Both the position numbers and the translations under genes were made by a program. The notes beneath the pieces were generated by a model that worked only from the letters and a program-made list of their open reading frames with translations, had not been told where the DNA came from and did not search any database. A DNA stretch of 64,000 nucleotides, taken from contig JACKMA010000002.1 of NCBI GenBank assembly GCA_024235635.1, positions 620,001-684,000 of the forward strand, read 5' to 3'. This stretch comes from Zoogloeaceae bacterium (GTDB lineage Bacteria > Pseudomonadota > Gammaproteobacteria > Burkholderiales > Rhodocyclaceae). This document shows, piece after piece, positions 7,841-17,756 of this stretch (position 1 is its first letter; each line of letters starts with the position of its first letter).

Positions 7841-10744
7841 ATGCCCCACCCCATGCTGACCGCTCCGCTCGAGGAACTCGAGCAGATCGACGATTTCATC
7901 GACCGGCACATCGGCCCCGACGCGGGCGAGCGGGCCGACATGATTTCCGCAATCGGTGTCGCGGATCTCGACCAGCTGATCGCCGAGACCGTCCCCAAGA
8001 GCATCCGCTCGAGTGGCCCGTCCACGCTGCCCGGCCCCTGCCCGGAGCGCGTGGCGTTGGCTCGGCTCGAAGCCATCGCTGGACGCAATCGCGTGATGCG
8101 CAACATGATCGGCATGGGCTACCACGATACCGTCACGCCGCCGGTGATCCTGCGCAACGTATTCGAGAATCCGGGCTGGTATACCGCCTACACGCCCTAT
8201 CAGGCAGAAATTTCCCAAGGGCGCCTGGAAGCCCTGCTGAATTTCCAGCAGATGGTCATCGATCTCACCGGGCTGGATCTCGCCAACGCCTCGCTGCTCG
8301 ACGAGGCGACCGCCGCCGCCGAGGCGATGGCGATGGCACGTCGCATCTCCAAGAGCAAGTCGAACGCCTTCTTCGTCGACGCCGACGCGTTTCCGCAGAC
8401 CATCGACGTGCTGCGCACCCGTGCCCACTATTTCGGTTTCGACCTCATCGTCGGCGACGCCGACGCCGCAGCCGAACAGCCGGTCTTCGGTGCCCTGCTG
8501 CAGTATCCCGATCAACAGGGAAGAATTCGCGATCTGTCGGCGGTGGTTACCGCCCTCAGAGGCCAGGGCGCGGTCAGCGCGGTGGCTGCCGACCTGATGG
8601 CGCTGGTGCTGCTCAAGTCCCCGGGCGAGTTCGGCGCGGACATCTGTCTCGGTTCGACCCAGCGCTTTGGCGTGCCGATGGGCTACGGCGGCCCCCATGC
8701 CGCCTATTTCGCCACCCGTCAGGCAAACGCCAGGTCGATGCCGGGCCGCATCATCGGTGTGTCGAAGGACGCCGCCGGCCAGGTGGCGCTGCGCATGGCC
8801 TTGCAGACCCGCGAGCAACACATCCGCCGTGAGAAGGCCAACTCGAACATCTGCACGTCCCAGGTGTTGCTTGCCAACATGGCCGGCCTATATGCGGTCT
8901 GGCACGGCCCGCGCGGCCTGGCGACCATCGCCGCGAGGATCCACCGCATGGCGGCGATCCTCGCGGAAGGGATGCGTGAAGCCGGTTTCGAACTCGTCCA
9001 TGCCAGCTACTTCGACACCATCCACGTGCTCACCGGCAGCCGCACCGGCGAGTTGCTGGCAGCGGCCGAGGCAGCCGGCTTCAACCTGCGCCGGGTGGCT
9101 GACGACCGGCTCGGCCTGTCCTGCGACGAGACCACGTCTCGCGACGACGTGGCTGCCCTGCTGACGATCTTCGGCGCACGCTCGGACGTGGCCACCCTCG
9201 GCGGCCGAATCGTCGGCAACGGCCTGTTGCCGGACGGGCCGATTCCCGAAGGTCTGCGCAGGGCCTCGCCGATCCTCGGCCATCCGGTGTTCAACCGGCA
9301 CCACACCGAACACGAGATGCTGCGCTACCTGAAGCGTTTGCAGAACAAGGATCTCGCCCTCGACCATTCGATGATCTCGCTCGGCTCGTGCACGATGAAA
9401 CTCAATGCCACCAGCGAAATGATTCCCGTGAGCTGGCCTGCCTTTGCCCGCATGCACCCGTTCGCGCCGGTCGAGCAGGCGCGCGGCTACCTCGACATGA
9501 TCGGGCAACTGGCCGGTTACCTGAGGGCGATCACCGGCTTCGACGCGATCTCGATGCAGCCCAACTCGGGGGCCCAGGGCGAGTATGCCGGCCTGGTCGC
9601 GATCCGCCGCTACCACGACAGCCGTGGCGAGGCACGGCGTGACGTCTGCCTGATCCCGCGATCGGCGCACGGCACCAATCCGGCGACGGCCCAGATGTGC
9701 GGCATGCGCGTCGTGGTGGTCGCCTGCGACGACCGTGGCAACGTCGATCTCGCAGACCTGACGACGCAGGCGGAGACCCACGCCGAGCGGCTGGCCTGCC
9801 TGATGATCACCTACCCGTCGACCCATGGCGTGTTCGAAGAGGAGATCCGTGAGATCTGCGACGTGGTGCATCGCCACGGCGGACAGGTCTATATGGACGG
9901 GGCCAACCTCAATGCCCAGGTGGGCCTGACCTCACCGGCCGAGATCGGCGCCGACGTCTCCCACATGAACCTGCACAAGACCTTCTGCATCCCCCACGGC
10001 GGCGGCGGTCCGGGCATGGGGCCGATCGGCCTGAAGGCGCATCTGGCGCCGTTCATGCCGGATCACGCGGTGTCGGCGGGCGACGACGCGCGCCGGCCGA
10101 ACGCCGGCCAGGGCGCAGTCTCGGCGGCGGCTTTCGGTTCCGCCAGCATCCTCCCGATTTCGTGGATGTACATCACGATGATGGGTGGCAGCGGCTTGCG
10201 ACGCGCCACCGAGGTGGCGATCCTCAATGCCAACTATCTGGCAAGCAGGCTGGCCGGACACTACCCGGTGCTCTATACCGGCCGCAATGGCCGGGTCGCG
10301 CACGAGTGCATCATCGACATTCGACCGATCAAGGCGGCCTGCGGAATCACCGAGGTCGACATCGCGAAGCGACTGATGGACTACGGATTCCATGCGCCGA
10401 CGATGTCCTTTCCGGTGCCGGGGACGATGATGATCGAACCGACCGAGAGCGAGTCCAAGGACGAGCTGGACCGTTTCGTCGAAGCCATGGTCGCGATCCG
10501 CGACGAGGTGCGTCAGGTCGAGACGGGCGTCTGGCCGGCCGACGACAATCCCCTGCGCAATGCGCCGCACACGCAGGATGCGCTGATCGGCGACTGGCAA
10601 CACCCGTACTCGCGGGAGCAGGCGGTGTTCCCGTCGCCGTGGGTACGCGCCAGCAAGTTCTGGCCATCCGTCGCGCGGATCGACGATGTCCATGGCGATC
10701 GCAACCTGTTCTGCGCCTGCGTGCCGATCGATGACTACGCATGA
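7841..10744 (+). CDS. gcvP: Glycine dehydrogenase (decarboxylating), P protein
   Basis: The 967-residue single-chain P protein is a PLP enzyme that decarboxylates glycine and loads the aminomethyl group onto lipoyl-GcvH. The PLP-binding lysine is Lys713 in NLHKTFCIPHGGGGPGMGP. The protein has the two-domain length of the homodimeric proteobacterial enzyme rather than the split form, with DEATAAAEAMAMA in the N-terminal half. The next gene begins 158 nt downstream. No gene for the L protein (lpd) is in the window, which is normal. Confidence 0.97.
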   Translation: MPHPMLTAPLEELEQIDDFIDRHIGPDAGERADMISAIGVADLDQLIAETVPKSIRSSGPSTLPGPCPERVALARLEAIAGRNRVMRNMIGMGYHDTVTPPVILRNVFENPGWYTAYTPYQAEISQGRLEALLNFQQMVIDLTGLDLANASLLDEATAAAEAMAMARRISKSKSNAFFVDADAFPQTIDVLRTRAHYFGFDLIVGDADAAAEQPVFGALLQYPDQQGRIRDLSAVVTALRGQGAVSAVAADLMALVLLKSPGEFGADICLGSTQRFGVPMGYGGPHAAYFATRQANARSMPGRIIGVSKDAAGQVALRMALQTREQHIRREKANSNICTSQVLLANMAGLYAVWHGPRGLATIAARIHRMAAILAEGMREAGFELVHASYFDTIHVLTGSRTGELLAAAEAAGFNLRRVADDRLGLSCDETTSRDDVAALLTIFGARSDVATLGGRIVGNGLLPDGPIPEGLRRASPILGHPVFNRHHTEHEMLRYLKRLQNKDLALDHSMISLGSCTMKLNATSEMIPVSWPAFARMHPFAPVEQARGYLDMIGQLAGYLRAITGFDAISMQPNSGAQGEYAGLVAIRRYHDSRGEARRDVCLIPRSAHGTNPATAQMCGMRVVVVACDDRGNVDLADLTTQAETHAERLACLMITYPSTHGVFEEEIREICDVVHRHGGQVYMDGANLNAQVGLTSPAEIGADVSHMNLHKTFCIPHGGGGPGMGPIGLKAHLAPFMPDHAVSAGDDARRPNAGQGAVSAAAFGSASILPISWMYITMMGGSGLRRATEVAILNANYLASRLAGHYPVLYTGRNGRVAHECIIDIRPIKAACGITEVDIAKRLMDYGFHAPTMSFPVPGTMMIEPTESESKDELDRFVEAMVAIRDEVRQVETGVWPADDNPLRNAPHTQDALIGDWQHPYSREQAVFPSPWVRASKFWPSVARIDDVHGDRNLFCACVPIDDYA

Positions 10745-10902
10745 CGCACCTTGCGCCGCAGCATGGTTTATCCGAATTGCATGGCCGAGCGCGCGTCGGG
10801 ATCTTCGACTTGCGTCGCGCCGGCAAGCGTATACGCTAGAGGCCGAATCCCTGGCCGCGAAGGAACGCGCCACCGGACCCATCCGTTGGCCGAGAAGCAA
10901 CG

Positions 10903-13900
10903 ATGAAGCGCCCTGCACTGATTCTGACGATCTGCTGGATCTGTACCGGCCTCGTTTCAGCGTGGCTGATCACCGGTCTGCTGCAGGAGCGCGCGCGGCT
11001 GGACCAGGAAGCCACGGAACGTTTGATGGCCCTCGCGCGGCTGGTCGGCCGTCACGTCGGCAGCATGATGGATGCCACCGAGCTTATTCTCGCCACCAGC
11101 TCCGACGGACTCGGCGGGCAGGTGCCCGAGGCCAGTGACCGTCAGGCCGTCGCAGAAGCCCATGCGGCACTGAAGACTGCCGTCGCCCGCACCTCGGCGG
11201 TGGACGACCTGATGCTCGCGCGGCCGGACGGCAGTCTCGTCACCAGTTCCAGCGAAACCGCGGTACGCGGTTCGATGAAGGGCGAAGACTACTTCGAACT
11301 GCTGCGGCACGACAGCTCCGCCGGCACCATCGCAACCACCGTCCGCGGACGTCAGAGCGGACGCTGGGGACTCCTGCTGGCGCGGGCATTGCGGGACGGC
11401 AAGGGCCGCCTGCTCGGTGTCCTGGCCGCCCACGTCGGCCTCGAGAACACGTTCCTCAGCTTCTATCGATCGCTCGGGCTGCCCGCGGGTGCGTCGATCG
11501 CGGTCTGGAACCGGCAGGGCACGCTGCTGCTGCGCCACCCCTTCGTCGAGAGCATGATCGGCGTTCAGGTCGATGTGCCACAGCTGACGCCCCTGCTCGA
11601 AGGGCAGCTGCAGGAGGCCGCGCTGATCGAGCGATCGCCGATCGACGGCGAGAGTCGAAACGCGGCGGTCCGCTGGGTCGATCGTCATCCCTTGATCGTC
11701 AGTGTCACCGAGAACCGCAACGCCTACTTTGCCCCTTGGCGCGCCACCGCATGGCGTACCGCAGCGGCGATCGCATCGCTGTGCGCCGCCTGCATCGTGC
11801 TGCATCTGTTCCTTCGACAGCGGCAGCGCGCGGAGCAGCGATTCGGCCGATTGCTGGACGGCGCACCGATCGGCGTCGTCTGTTTCGATCGTGACCGCAA
11901 TGGCCTGATCCGACCCTTTGCCATCAACCGGCATGCGCGTGACCTGCTGCCGGCAACCAGCGGCGACGGACAGGCACTCGCCGCACTGGCGCTGCCTGGC
12001 GTCGAACAGGCGCTTCACCAGATCGGGCAGACGCATCAGCCGTGGCGCCAGACCGAATTGCCGGTGGACGCGGCCAGTGGCCCGAAACGGCTCGATCTGC
12101 AGCTGTTTCAGGTCGGACCGGGCGAGGCCGGGCTGCTGATCACCGACGCCAGCGAGCGCCATCGTCGCCAGGATGCCCACGAGCGCGAGATCGCGCGCAT
12201 GCGCGCGGCACTCGAAGATGCCGACTTCGGCGTCCGGGAGTGGGATGTGGCAGGCGGGCGCATGCACTACTCGCGCCAATGGCTGCAGCAGCTCGGCTAC
12301 ACTGCGGGCGAACTCGACGACAGCCTGCAATCCTGGGAGGCACTGGTCCATCCGTCCGATCTCGGCCGCTGCCGCCAGGAACTCGAGCGTCACGTCTCGG
12401 GCCTCAGTTCGACCTACCGCAGCGAGCATCGCATGCGCAGACGCAGCGGCGATTATGTCTGGGTGCGCGAGCGCGGACGCCTGGTCGCCCGCAGCGACGA
12501 GGGCCGACCGCTGCGCATGGTGCTCAGTCAGACCGACATCACCGCACTGAGAGGCCTCGAGGACAAGCTGGCGCTGTGGGGTCGGGTATTCAACGACGCG
12601 CCGGAGGGCGTGCTGGTCACCGATGCCGAAGCCAACATCATCGATGTCAACGATGCCTACTGTGCTGCCACCGGCTATTCGCGCAAGGAACTGATCGGCG
12701 CCAATCCGCGCAAGCTGTCGTCCGGGCTGCAGGATGCCGCGTTCTATCGCGAGATGTGGTCGCGCGTGCTGGAGGACGGCGTCTGGCAGGGGGAACTCAG
12801 CAACCAGCGCTCGGATGGCCGCCTGTTCGTGCAGCAGACCCGGATCGTGGCGATCCTCGACCGGGACGGCGAGACGGCGTACTACGTGGGTTTCACCCAC
12901 GACATCTCGGAGTTGAGGGACAACCAGGAACGGCTGGCCCATCTGAGCCGTCACGATGCCCTGACGCGCCTGCCCAACCGCCTTCAGCTCACCGAACTGA
13001 TGAGTCTGGCGATTGCCATGGCTCAGCGCAACAACCAGCTGCTGGCCGTGTGCATGCTCGACATCGACCACTTCAAGCCGATCAACGAACGCTTCGGCTC
13101 GGCCGAAGGGGACAAGCTGTTGATCGAAGTGGCCGAGCGACTCGAAGCCGGTCTGCAGCCGGGCGACACGCTGGCGCGCATGGGTGGCGACGAATTCGTG
13201 CTGCTGCTCGCAGGCATCGAATCGCCGGAACATTGCGACCACCGCGTCGGCGAGTTCCTGGCCCGTCTGCGCCTAGCGTTCGAGCGACCCGCTGGCGTCG
13301 TTCGCCTGACGGCATCGGTCGGTGCGACGCTGTACCCGTTCGATGGTGGCGATCCCGACACCTTGCTGCGTCATGCCGACCAGGCGCTGTACTCCGCCAA
13401 GCAGGGCGGCCGCGACGCCTGTCACCTGTTCGACACCGAGCAGGACCGCCGGCTCAGCATCCACCGCCGGGCCGTATGCGAAGTCAAGGCGGCACTGGAG
13501 AAGGAACAGCTGCGCCTCCACTACCAGCCCAAGGTACGCTTCTCGGACGGCAAGGTGATCGGCGTCGAGGCGCTGTTGCGCTGGCAGCACAGCGAGCGTG
13601 GGCTGCTGCTGCCGGCCGATTTCATCTCCCAGATCAACGACGACGACCTGCTGGTCTCGATCGGCGAATGGTGTCTCGAGACGGCGATGGCCCAGGCGGC
13701 GCAATGGCACGCGGCCGGCACCTCGATCCCGGTGTCGGTGAATGTGACGGCTGGCCAGATCCTCGGTGCCGAGTTCGCTTCCAAGCTCGAGGCGCTGCTC
13801 GAGCGCCACCCTGGCTTCCCGCCTCATCTGCTCGAGGTCGAGATTCTCGAATCCGCGGCACTGGCCGACCTGCCCCGCGTGGTCCAGCTGATGGAGCGCT

Positions 13901-14298
13901 GCGCGCGACGCGGCGTCAGCTTCGCCCTCGACGACTTCGGTACCGGCTATGCGTCGCTGACCTACCTCAAGCACCTTCCGGCAGCGACGCTCAAGATCGA
14001 CCAGTCCTTCGTCCGCGACATCCTCGACGACCCCGAGCACCGTGCGATCGTCGAAGGCGTGCTCGGCCTGACCCGGGTGTTCGGCCGGACCGCGATCGCC
14101 GAGGGTGTCGAATCGATCGAGCATGGCGAAGCCCTGATCCTGCTCGGGGCGACCCACGGACAGGGCTATGCGATCTCCGGCGCGCTGCGCGCCGATGATC
14201 TGTCCGCATGGATCGCCGAGTGGCGCAATCCGCCGGAATGGACCCGCGCCTGCTGGCGCTACCGCAATCTGTCGTCGGAGTCGCGTGCCCGCGGCTGA
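10903..14298 (+). CDS. Membrane-anchored sensor with Cache-like, PAS, GGDEF and EAL domains
   Basis: This 1131-residue protein has an N-terminal membrane helix (about 5-25), an extracytoplasmic region with Cache-like segments (LARPDGSLVTSSSET, then GRQSGRWGLLLARAL), and a second helix near 280-300. Cytoplasmic PAS domains follow around 310-430, 430-555 and 555-675, then GGDEF (motif GGDEF at 761-765) and EAL (EAL at 889-891). The GGDEF half keeps its catalytic motif, but the inhibitory-site position reads QPGD instead of RxxD. The EAL half keeps EALLRW, SVNVTA, EILES, DDFGTGYASL, LKID and AEGVES. It may both make and degrade c-di-GMP; which activity dominates is unknown. It converges on finR with a 40-nt overlap. 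Confidence 0.9.
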   Translation: MKRPALILTICWICTGLVSAWLITGLLQERARLDQEATERLMALARLVGRHVGSMMDATELILATSSDGLGGQVPEASDRQAVAEAHAALKTAVARTSAVDDLMLARPDGSLVTSSSETAVRGSMKGEDYFELLRHDSSAGTIATTVRGRQSGRWGLLLARALRDGKGRLLGVLAAHVGLENTFLSFYRSLGLPAGASIAVWNRQGTLLLRHPFVESMIGVQVDVPQLTPLLEGQLQEAALIERSPIDGESRNAAVRWVDRHPLIVSVTENRNAYFAPWRATAWRTAAAIASLCAACIVLHLFLRQRQRAEQRFGRLLDGAPIGVVCFDRDRNGLIRPFAINRHARDLLPATSGDGQALAALALPGVEQALHQIGQTHQPWRQTELPVDAASGPKRLDLQLFQVGPGEAGLLITDASERHRRQDAHEREIARMRAALEDADFGVREWDVAGGRMHYSRQWLQQLGYTAGELDDSLQSWEALVHPSDLGRCRQELERHVSGLSSTYRSEHRMRRRSGDYVWVRERGRLVARSDEGRPLRMVLSQTDITALRGLEDKLALWGRVFNDAPEGVLVTDAEANIIDVNDAYCAATGYSRKELIGANPRKLSSGLQDAAFYREMWSRVLEDGVWQGELSNQRSDGRLFVQQTRIVAILDRDGETAYYVGFTHDISELRDNQERLAHLSRHDALTRLPNRLQLTELMSLAIAMAQRNNQLLAVCMLDIDHFKPINERFGSAEGDKLLIEVAERLEAGLQPGDTLARMGGDEFVLLLAGIESPEHCDHRVGEFLARLRLAFERPAGVVRLTASVGATLYPFDGGDPDTLLRHADQALYSAKQGGRDACHLFDTEQDRRLSIHRRAVCEVKAALEKEQLRLHYQPKVRFSDGKVIGVEALLRWQHSERGLLLPADFISQINDDDLLVSIGEWCLETAMAQAAQWHAAGTSIPVSVNVTAGQILGAEFASKLEALLERHPGFPPHLLEVEILESAALADLPRVVQLMERCARRGVSFALDDFGTGYASLTYLKHLPAATLKIDQSFVRDILDDPEHRAIVEGVLGLTRVFGRTAIAEGVESIEHGEALILLGATHGQGYAISGALRADDLSAWIAEWRNPPEWTRACWRYRNLSSESRARG

Positions 14299-15236
14299 TT
14301 GCCGCCGGCCGACGGTTCGTCCGAGCCCGGGATCAGGTCACTGCGCGCGACGCCGGCGGTAAATCGTCGGCACAGGCCGAGAAAGGCGCGAGTCGCTTCG
14401 CTTTGATACTTGTCGCGATGCCAAACGAACTGGAAATGGCGCGACAGGTCGATATCGGACACTTCGATCGGCGCCAGCGTACCGCGCCGGAATGCGTCCC
14501 GCAGCGCAAGCCGCGAAATGCAGCCGATGCCGAGGCCGGACTCCACTGCGCGCTTGATCGCCTCGGTATGCTCCAGTTCGAGACGAACCGACAGCGGGCC
14601 ATCGACGTGTCGCATCGCGTGGTCGAAAGTCTCGCGGGTGCCCGAGCCCCGTTCGCGAAGGATCCAGACTTCGCGAGACAAGGCCTCGACCGGGATCCCG
14701 GTGCGCCCTGCCAGCGGGTGCGAAGGCGCACAGAAGACCACCAGTTCGTCGGCGATCCAGCGCTCGACCGAGAGTTCGGGCGCGTGGCATTGCCCCTCGA
14801 TCAGACCGAGGTCCAGCTCGAAGCGCTGTAGTTGCTCGACGATGCGGGCGGTGTTGTGCACCTCCAGGCGGGCCCTGCACTCGGGGTGGCTGCGTAAATA
14901 GGCGGCGACAATCAGTGTTGCCAGATAGTTGCCGATGGTCAGCGTGGCGCCAAGCCGGATGGCACCGAAGACGGTGCGGCCGCGCAGCAGGGACTCCAGC
15001 TCGCCGGCGCGGTCGAGCAACTCGACCGCCCGCGGCAGCAGCAGGCGGCCGCTTTCGTTCAGCAGCACCGACTTGCCCACCCGGTCGAACAGGGGGCGGT
15101 CGAACTGGCGTTCGAGTTCCGAGAGGGCCGAGCTGGCTGCCGATTGCGACATGGCCAGCGACTCCGCCGCGCGCGAAACGTTCTCGGCGCGAGCGATCGC
15201 GACGAAGACTTCGATCTGCCTGAGGCTGAACCTCAT
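14259..15236 (-). CDS. finR: LysR-type regulator, FinR-like (divergent from fpr)
   Basis: The 325-residue LysR regulator has the N-terminal helix-turn-helix LRQIEVFVAIARAENVSRAA followed by AMSQSAASSALSELERQFDR, and a substrate-binding domain. Divergent placement against fpr matches FinR of Pseudomonas, which activates fpr. The start is ambiguous between ATG 15245 and ATG 15236; I prefer 15236 because the protein then starts MRFSLRQ like relatives and has a GGA 9 nt upstream. The C-terminus runs 40 nt into the convergent GGDEF/EAL gene. The gene symbol is inferred from context and similarity. Confidence 0.78.
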   Translation of the reverse strand: MRFSLRQIEVFVAIARAENVSRAAESLAMSQSAASSALSELERQFDRPLFDRVGKSVLLNESGRLLLPRAVELLDRAGELESLLRGRTVFGAIRLGATLTIGNYLATLIVAAYLRSHPECRARLEVHNTARIVEQLQRFELDLGLIEGQCHAPELSVERWIADELVVFCAPSHPLAGRTGIPVEALSREVWILRERGSGTRETFDHAMRHVDGPLSVRLELEHTEAIKRAVESGLGIGCISRLALRDAFRRGTLAPIEVSDIDLSRHFQFVWHRDKYQSEATRAFLGLCRRFTAGVARSDLIPGSDEPSAGGNQPRARDSDDRLR

Positions 15237-15338
15237 ATCGAACATTCCGGTAATAGTTACTTGTATTATCCATTTTACCGTTAAAGTCGCGAACTCTAGA
15301 ATGTGTCCAGACTCCATCAATCGAAGTGATCGAATGCC

Positions 15339-16115
15339 ATGAGCAACCTGAGTACCGAACGCGTCCTGAACGTGCACCACTGGAACGAATCGCTGTTCAG
15401 CTTCCGCACCACCCGCGACCCTGGCCTGCGCTTCGAAAACGGCCAATTCGTGATGATCGGCCTCGAGGTGGACGGACGCCCGCTGACCCGGGCCTATTCG
15501 ATCGCCAGCCCGAACTACGAGGATCATCTCGAGTTCTTCAGCATCAAGGTGCCCGACGGGCCGCTGACCTCCCGTCTTCAGCACCTGAAGGCAGGTGACG
15601 AGATCGTCGTCAGCAAGAAGCCGACGGGCACGCTGGTCTTGCACGACGTGCGCCCGGGAAGAAACCTCTATCTGCTGTCGACCGGCACCGGCCTGGCGCC
15701 CTTCATCAGCATCGTCCAGGATCCCGCGCTCTACGAACGTTTCGACAAGGTCGTTCTGGTGCATGGCGTGAGACAGATCTCGGAACTCGCCTACGCCGAG
15801 ACCCTGACCCGCGATCTGCCTGCCAACGAGTACTTCGGCGACGATGTCGGCGCCAAGCTGATCTACTACCCGACCGTGACCCGGGAGCCGTTCCGCAATC
15901 GCGGCCGGCTGACCGACCTGATCCGCAGCGGCAGCCTGTTCGACGACATCGGTCTGCCAGCGATCGATCCGGCACTGGATCGGGCGATGATCTGCGGCAG
16001 TCCGGCGATGCTCGCGGAATGTTGCGAGCTGCTCGATGGGCGCGGTTTCGCGATGTCGCCACGCATCGGCACGCCCGGCGACTACGTCATCGAACGCGCC
16101 TTCGTCGAGCGCTGA
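15339..16115 (+). CDS. fpr: Ferredoxin/flavodoxin-NADP+ reductase
   Basis: The 258-residue FAD enzyme of the bacterial subclass exchanges electrons between NADPH and ferredoxin or flavodoxin in the cytoplasm, supporting oxidative-stress defence and Fe-S assembly. It carries the FAD motif RAYSIASPNYEDHLEFF, the NADP-binding STGTGLAPFISIVQD and the AMICGSPAML segment. The C-terminus AFVER lacks the extension of plastidic enzymes. It is transcribed divergently from finR across an AT-rich 102-bp region. Confidence 0.95.
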   Translation: MSNLSTERVLNVHHWNESLFSFRTTRDPGLRFENGQFVMIGLEVDGRPLTRAYSIASPNYEDHLEFFSIKVPDGPLTSRLQHLKAGDEIVVSKKPTGTLVLHDVRPGRNLYLLSTGTGLAPFISIVQDPALYERFDKVVLVHGVRQISELAYAETLTRDLPANEYFGDDVGAKLIYYPTVTREPFRNRGRLTDLIRSGSLFDDIGLPAIDPALDRAMICGSPAMLAECCELLDGRGFAMSPRIGTPGDYVIERAFVER

Positions 16116-16182
16116 CCCGCCGCTTGCCGAATGCCGGGTGGGCGGACGACAATCGCCGTTCCGGCCCCGACAGCGCAGCTTC

Positions 16183-16596
16183 GTGAATATCGGCATCGAC
16201 ACCGGCCCCGAGGCCCGGCTCCGCATCGACAAGTGGCTCTGGGCGGCCCGCTTCTTCAAGACCCGCTCGCTGGCGAACCAGGCGGTCGACGCTGGCCACG
16301 TCCGCCTGAACGGCGACCCGGTCAAGCCCGCGCGCGAGGTTCGCCCAGGGGACCGGCTCGACATCACCGCCGGCGGCATCCGCTGGCGCGTCGACGTGGT
16401 GGGCGTCAATGACCATCGACGACCGGCTGTCGAGGCACGCCGGCTGTATCGCGAGACCCCCGAGAGCGAGGCCCGCCGTATCGCCGAACGCGAAACCCGA
16501 CGGCTCGCGCCGGCACCGGGCAGCGACTTGCGCGGTCGTCCGACGAAGAAGGCGCGCCGCCAGATTCATCGATTCGGCGCTGTCGATCCGGACTGA
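16183..16596 (+). CDS. hslR: Heat shock protein 15-like S4 RNA-binding protein
   Basis: The 137-residue protein has one S4 domain (RIDKWLWAARFFKTRSLANQ, AGHVRLNGDPVKPAREVRPGD) and a basic C-terminal tail (KKARRQIHRF). Hsp15 binds 50S subunits carrying stalled nascent chains with peptidyl-tRNA and helps recycle them. I chose GTG 16183 because the family N-terminus begins just before RLRIDKWLW; the longer frame starts inside fpr. The ribosome site ahead of it is weak. It lies 67 nt after fpr, probably on the same transcript. Confidence 0.88.
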   Translation: MNIGIDTGPEARLRIDKWLWAARFFKTRSLANQAVDAGHVRLNGDPVKPAREVRPGDRLDITAGGIRWRVDVVGVNDHRRPAVEARRLYRETPESEARRIAERETRRLAPAPGSDLRGRPTKKARRQIHRFGAVDPD

Positions 16597-16686
16597 CGGC
16601 GAGCAACGGTCAAGGCCCGACGTCCTCGCATTCGATGGTTGCGGCGCGGCGGTTCTGGGCACGGCAGGGCTGCCCGAGCAGACGGC

Positions 16687-17688
16687 TCAGGGCCGGCTCG
16701 CAAGATAGGCCTGCCACCAATCGTCGAGGCGCGGGAAATGCGTCGCGCGCTCGCGCTGCAACTGCTCTTCGAGCTTGGCCAGGCTACGCCGTTGGGCCTC
16801 GTCGAGGTGCTCGGGCGGACACGGCTCGAGCGTCACGACGAGATCCCCGGCATCGTCGAGCGATCCGCCCCGGCCCGGGTAGCCCTTGCCGTTCAGGCGC
16901 AACTCGCAGCCTTCGACCTGGCCAGGCTCGAGTTCGATCAGGACCGGTCCGAGCGGCGCAGCGATGGACAGGCGGCCGCCCGCGATCAAGCGCAGCATGC
17001 TCACCGGCTGCCGCACGCGGATGTCCCGCCCGGCCAGTTCGAACAAGTCGTCAGCCGCGAGGCGAATGGTCAGGAACAACGTGCCGGCGCCACCGCCGGG
17101 CGACTCGTGGCCCAGACCCTTCAGGCGCAGCACTTCACCGGGCAACATGCCCGCGCCGACGTGAACGGTGACGGTTCGGTCCGCGACGATCTCGCCGCTG
17201 CCGGCGCATTGGTCGCACGCTGCCCGCTGGACGTAGCCGCGGCCGCCACAGATATGGCATTTTTCCAAGCTGTGGGTGGTTCGCACCTTGCCACTGCCGT
17301 GGCAGACCTCGCATAGCCGCGTGTGCGACAGCGCAACGCTGCCCTCGCCGTCACAGACGTCGCAGGGCCGTTGGCGCCGGATCACGAATGGTTTGTCGCA
17401 ACCGAGCATGGCCTCGACCAGACTCAGCTCGATATCCGCGTGACGATCCGATGCGCCGGCCTCCGGCGGTGTTTCGCCTTCGTCGTCCCCGCCTTCGACA
17501 TCGGCGTCGCCGGTCAGCCAGTCGAAGGCCGCGCGGATTTCCCGAAAGCGGGCAGTGGCATCGGGATCGGGGTTGCGATCCGGATGCCAGCGCATCGCCA
17601 GACGGCGGAAGGCGCGGCGGATCGTCGCGAGATCGGCATCCTCGGCGATCTCCAGAATGCCATGGGGATCGAACAGTCGTTCAGACAC
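16687..17688 (-). CDS. DnaJ-like co-chaperone with zinc-finger domain
   Basis: The 333-residue protein has a J domain with HPD at 35-37, an acidic linker (DADVEGGDDEGE, about 61-71) in place of the usual Gly/Phe-rich stretch, four CxxCxGxG zinc repeats (109-116, 126-133, 144-151, 158-165) and a C-terminal substrate-binding region (LRLKGLGHESPGGGAGTLFL). J proteins stimulate the ATPase of Hsp70. The missing G/F region and shorter length suggest a specialised paralogue rather than the main dnaJ. It converges on hslR. Confidence 0.85.
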   Translation of the reverse strand: MSERLFDPHGILEIAEDADLATIRRAFRRLAMRWHPDRNPDPDATARFREIRAAFDWLTGDADVEGGDDEGETPPEAGASDRHADIELSLVEAMLGCDKPFVIRRQRPCDVCDGEGSVALSHTRLCEVCHGSGKVRTTHSLEKCHICGGRGYVQRAACDQCAGSGEIVADRTVTVHVGAGMLPGEVLRLKGLGHESPGGGAGTLFLTIRLAADDLFELAGRDIRVRQPVSMLRLIAGGRLSIAAPLGPVLIELEPGQVEGCELRLNGKGYPGRGGSLDDAGDLVVTLEPCPPEHLDEAQRRSLAKLEEQLQRERATHFPRLDDWWQAYLASRP

Positions 17689-17756
17689 GGTGGCAGCGAA
17701 TCAGGTTGTGAGCGAGCGCCGCATGATGCCACGGCTGACCGCACTCGTCCGCCCTA

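Noticed and set aside
10957..13242. Long minus-strand open frame opposite the GGDEF/EAL gene
   Set aside because: No recognisable domain, and the plus strand carries intact PAS and GGDEF motifs over the same bases.
15237..16409. Upstream extension of the FinR frame
   Set aside because: It lies antisense to fpr and hslR; the LysR helix-turn-helix begins just after 15236.
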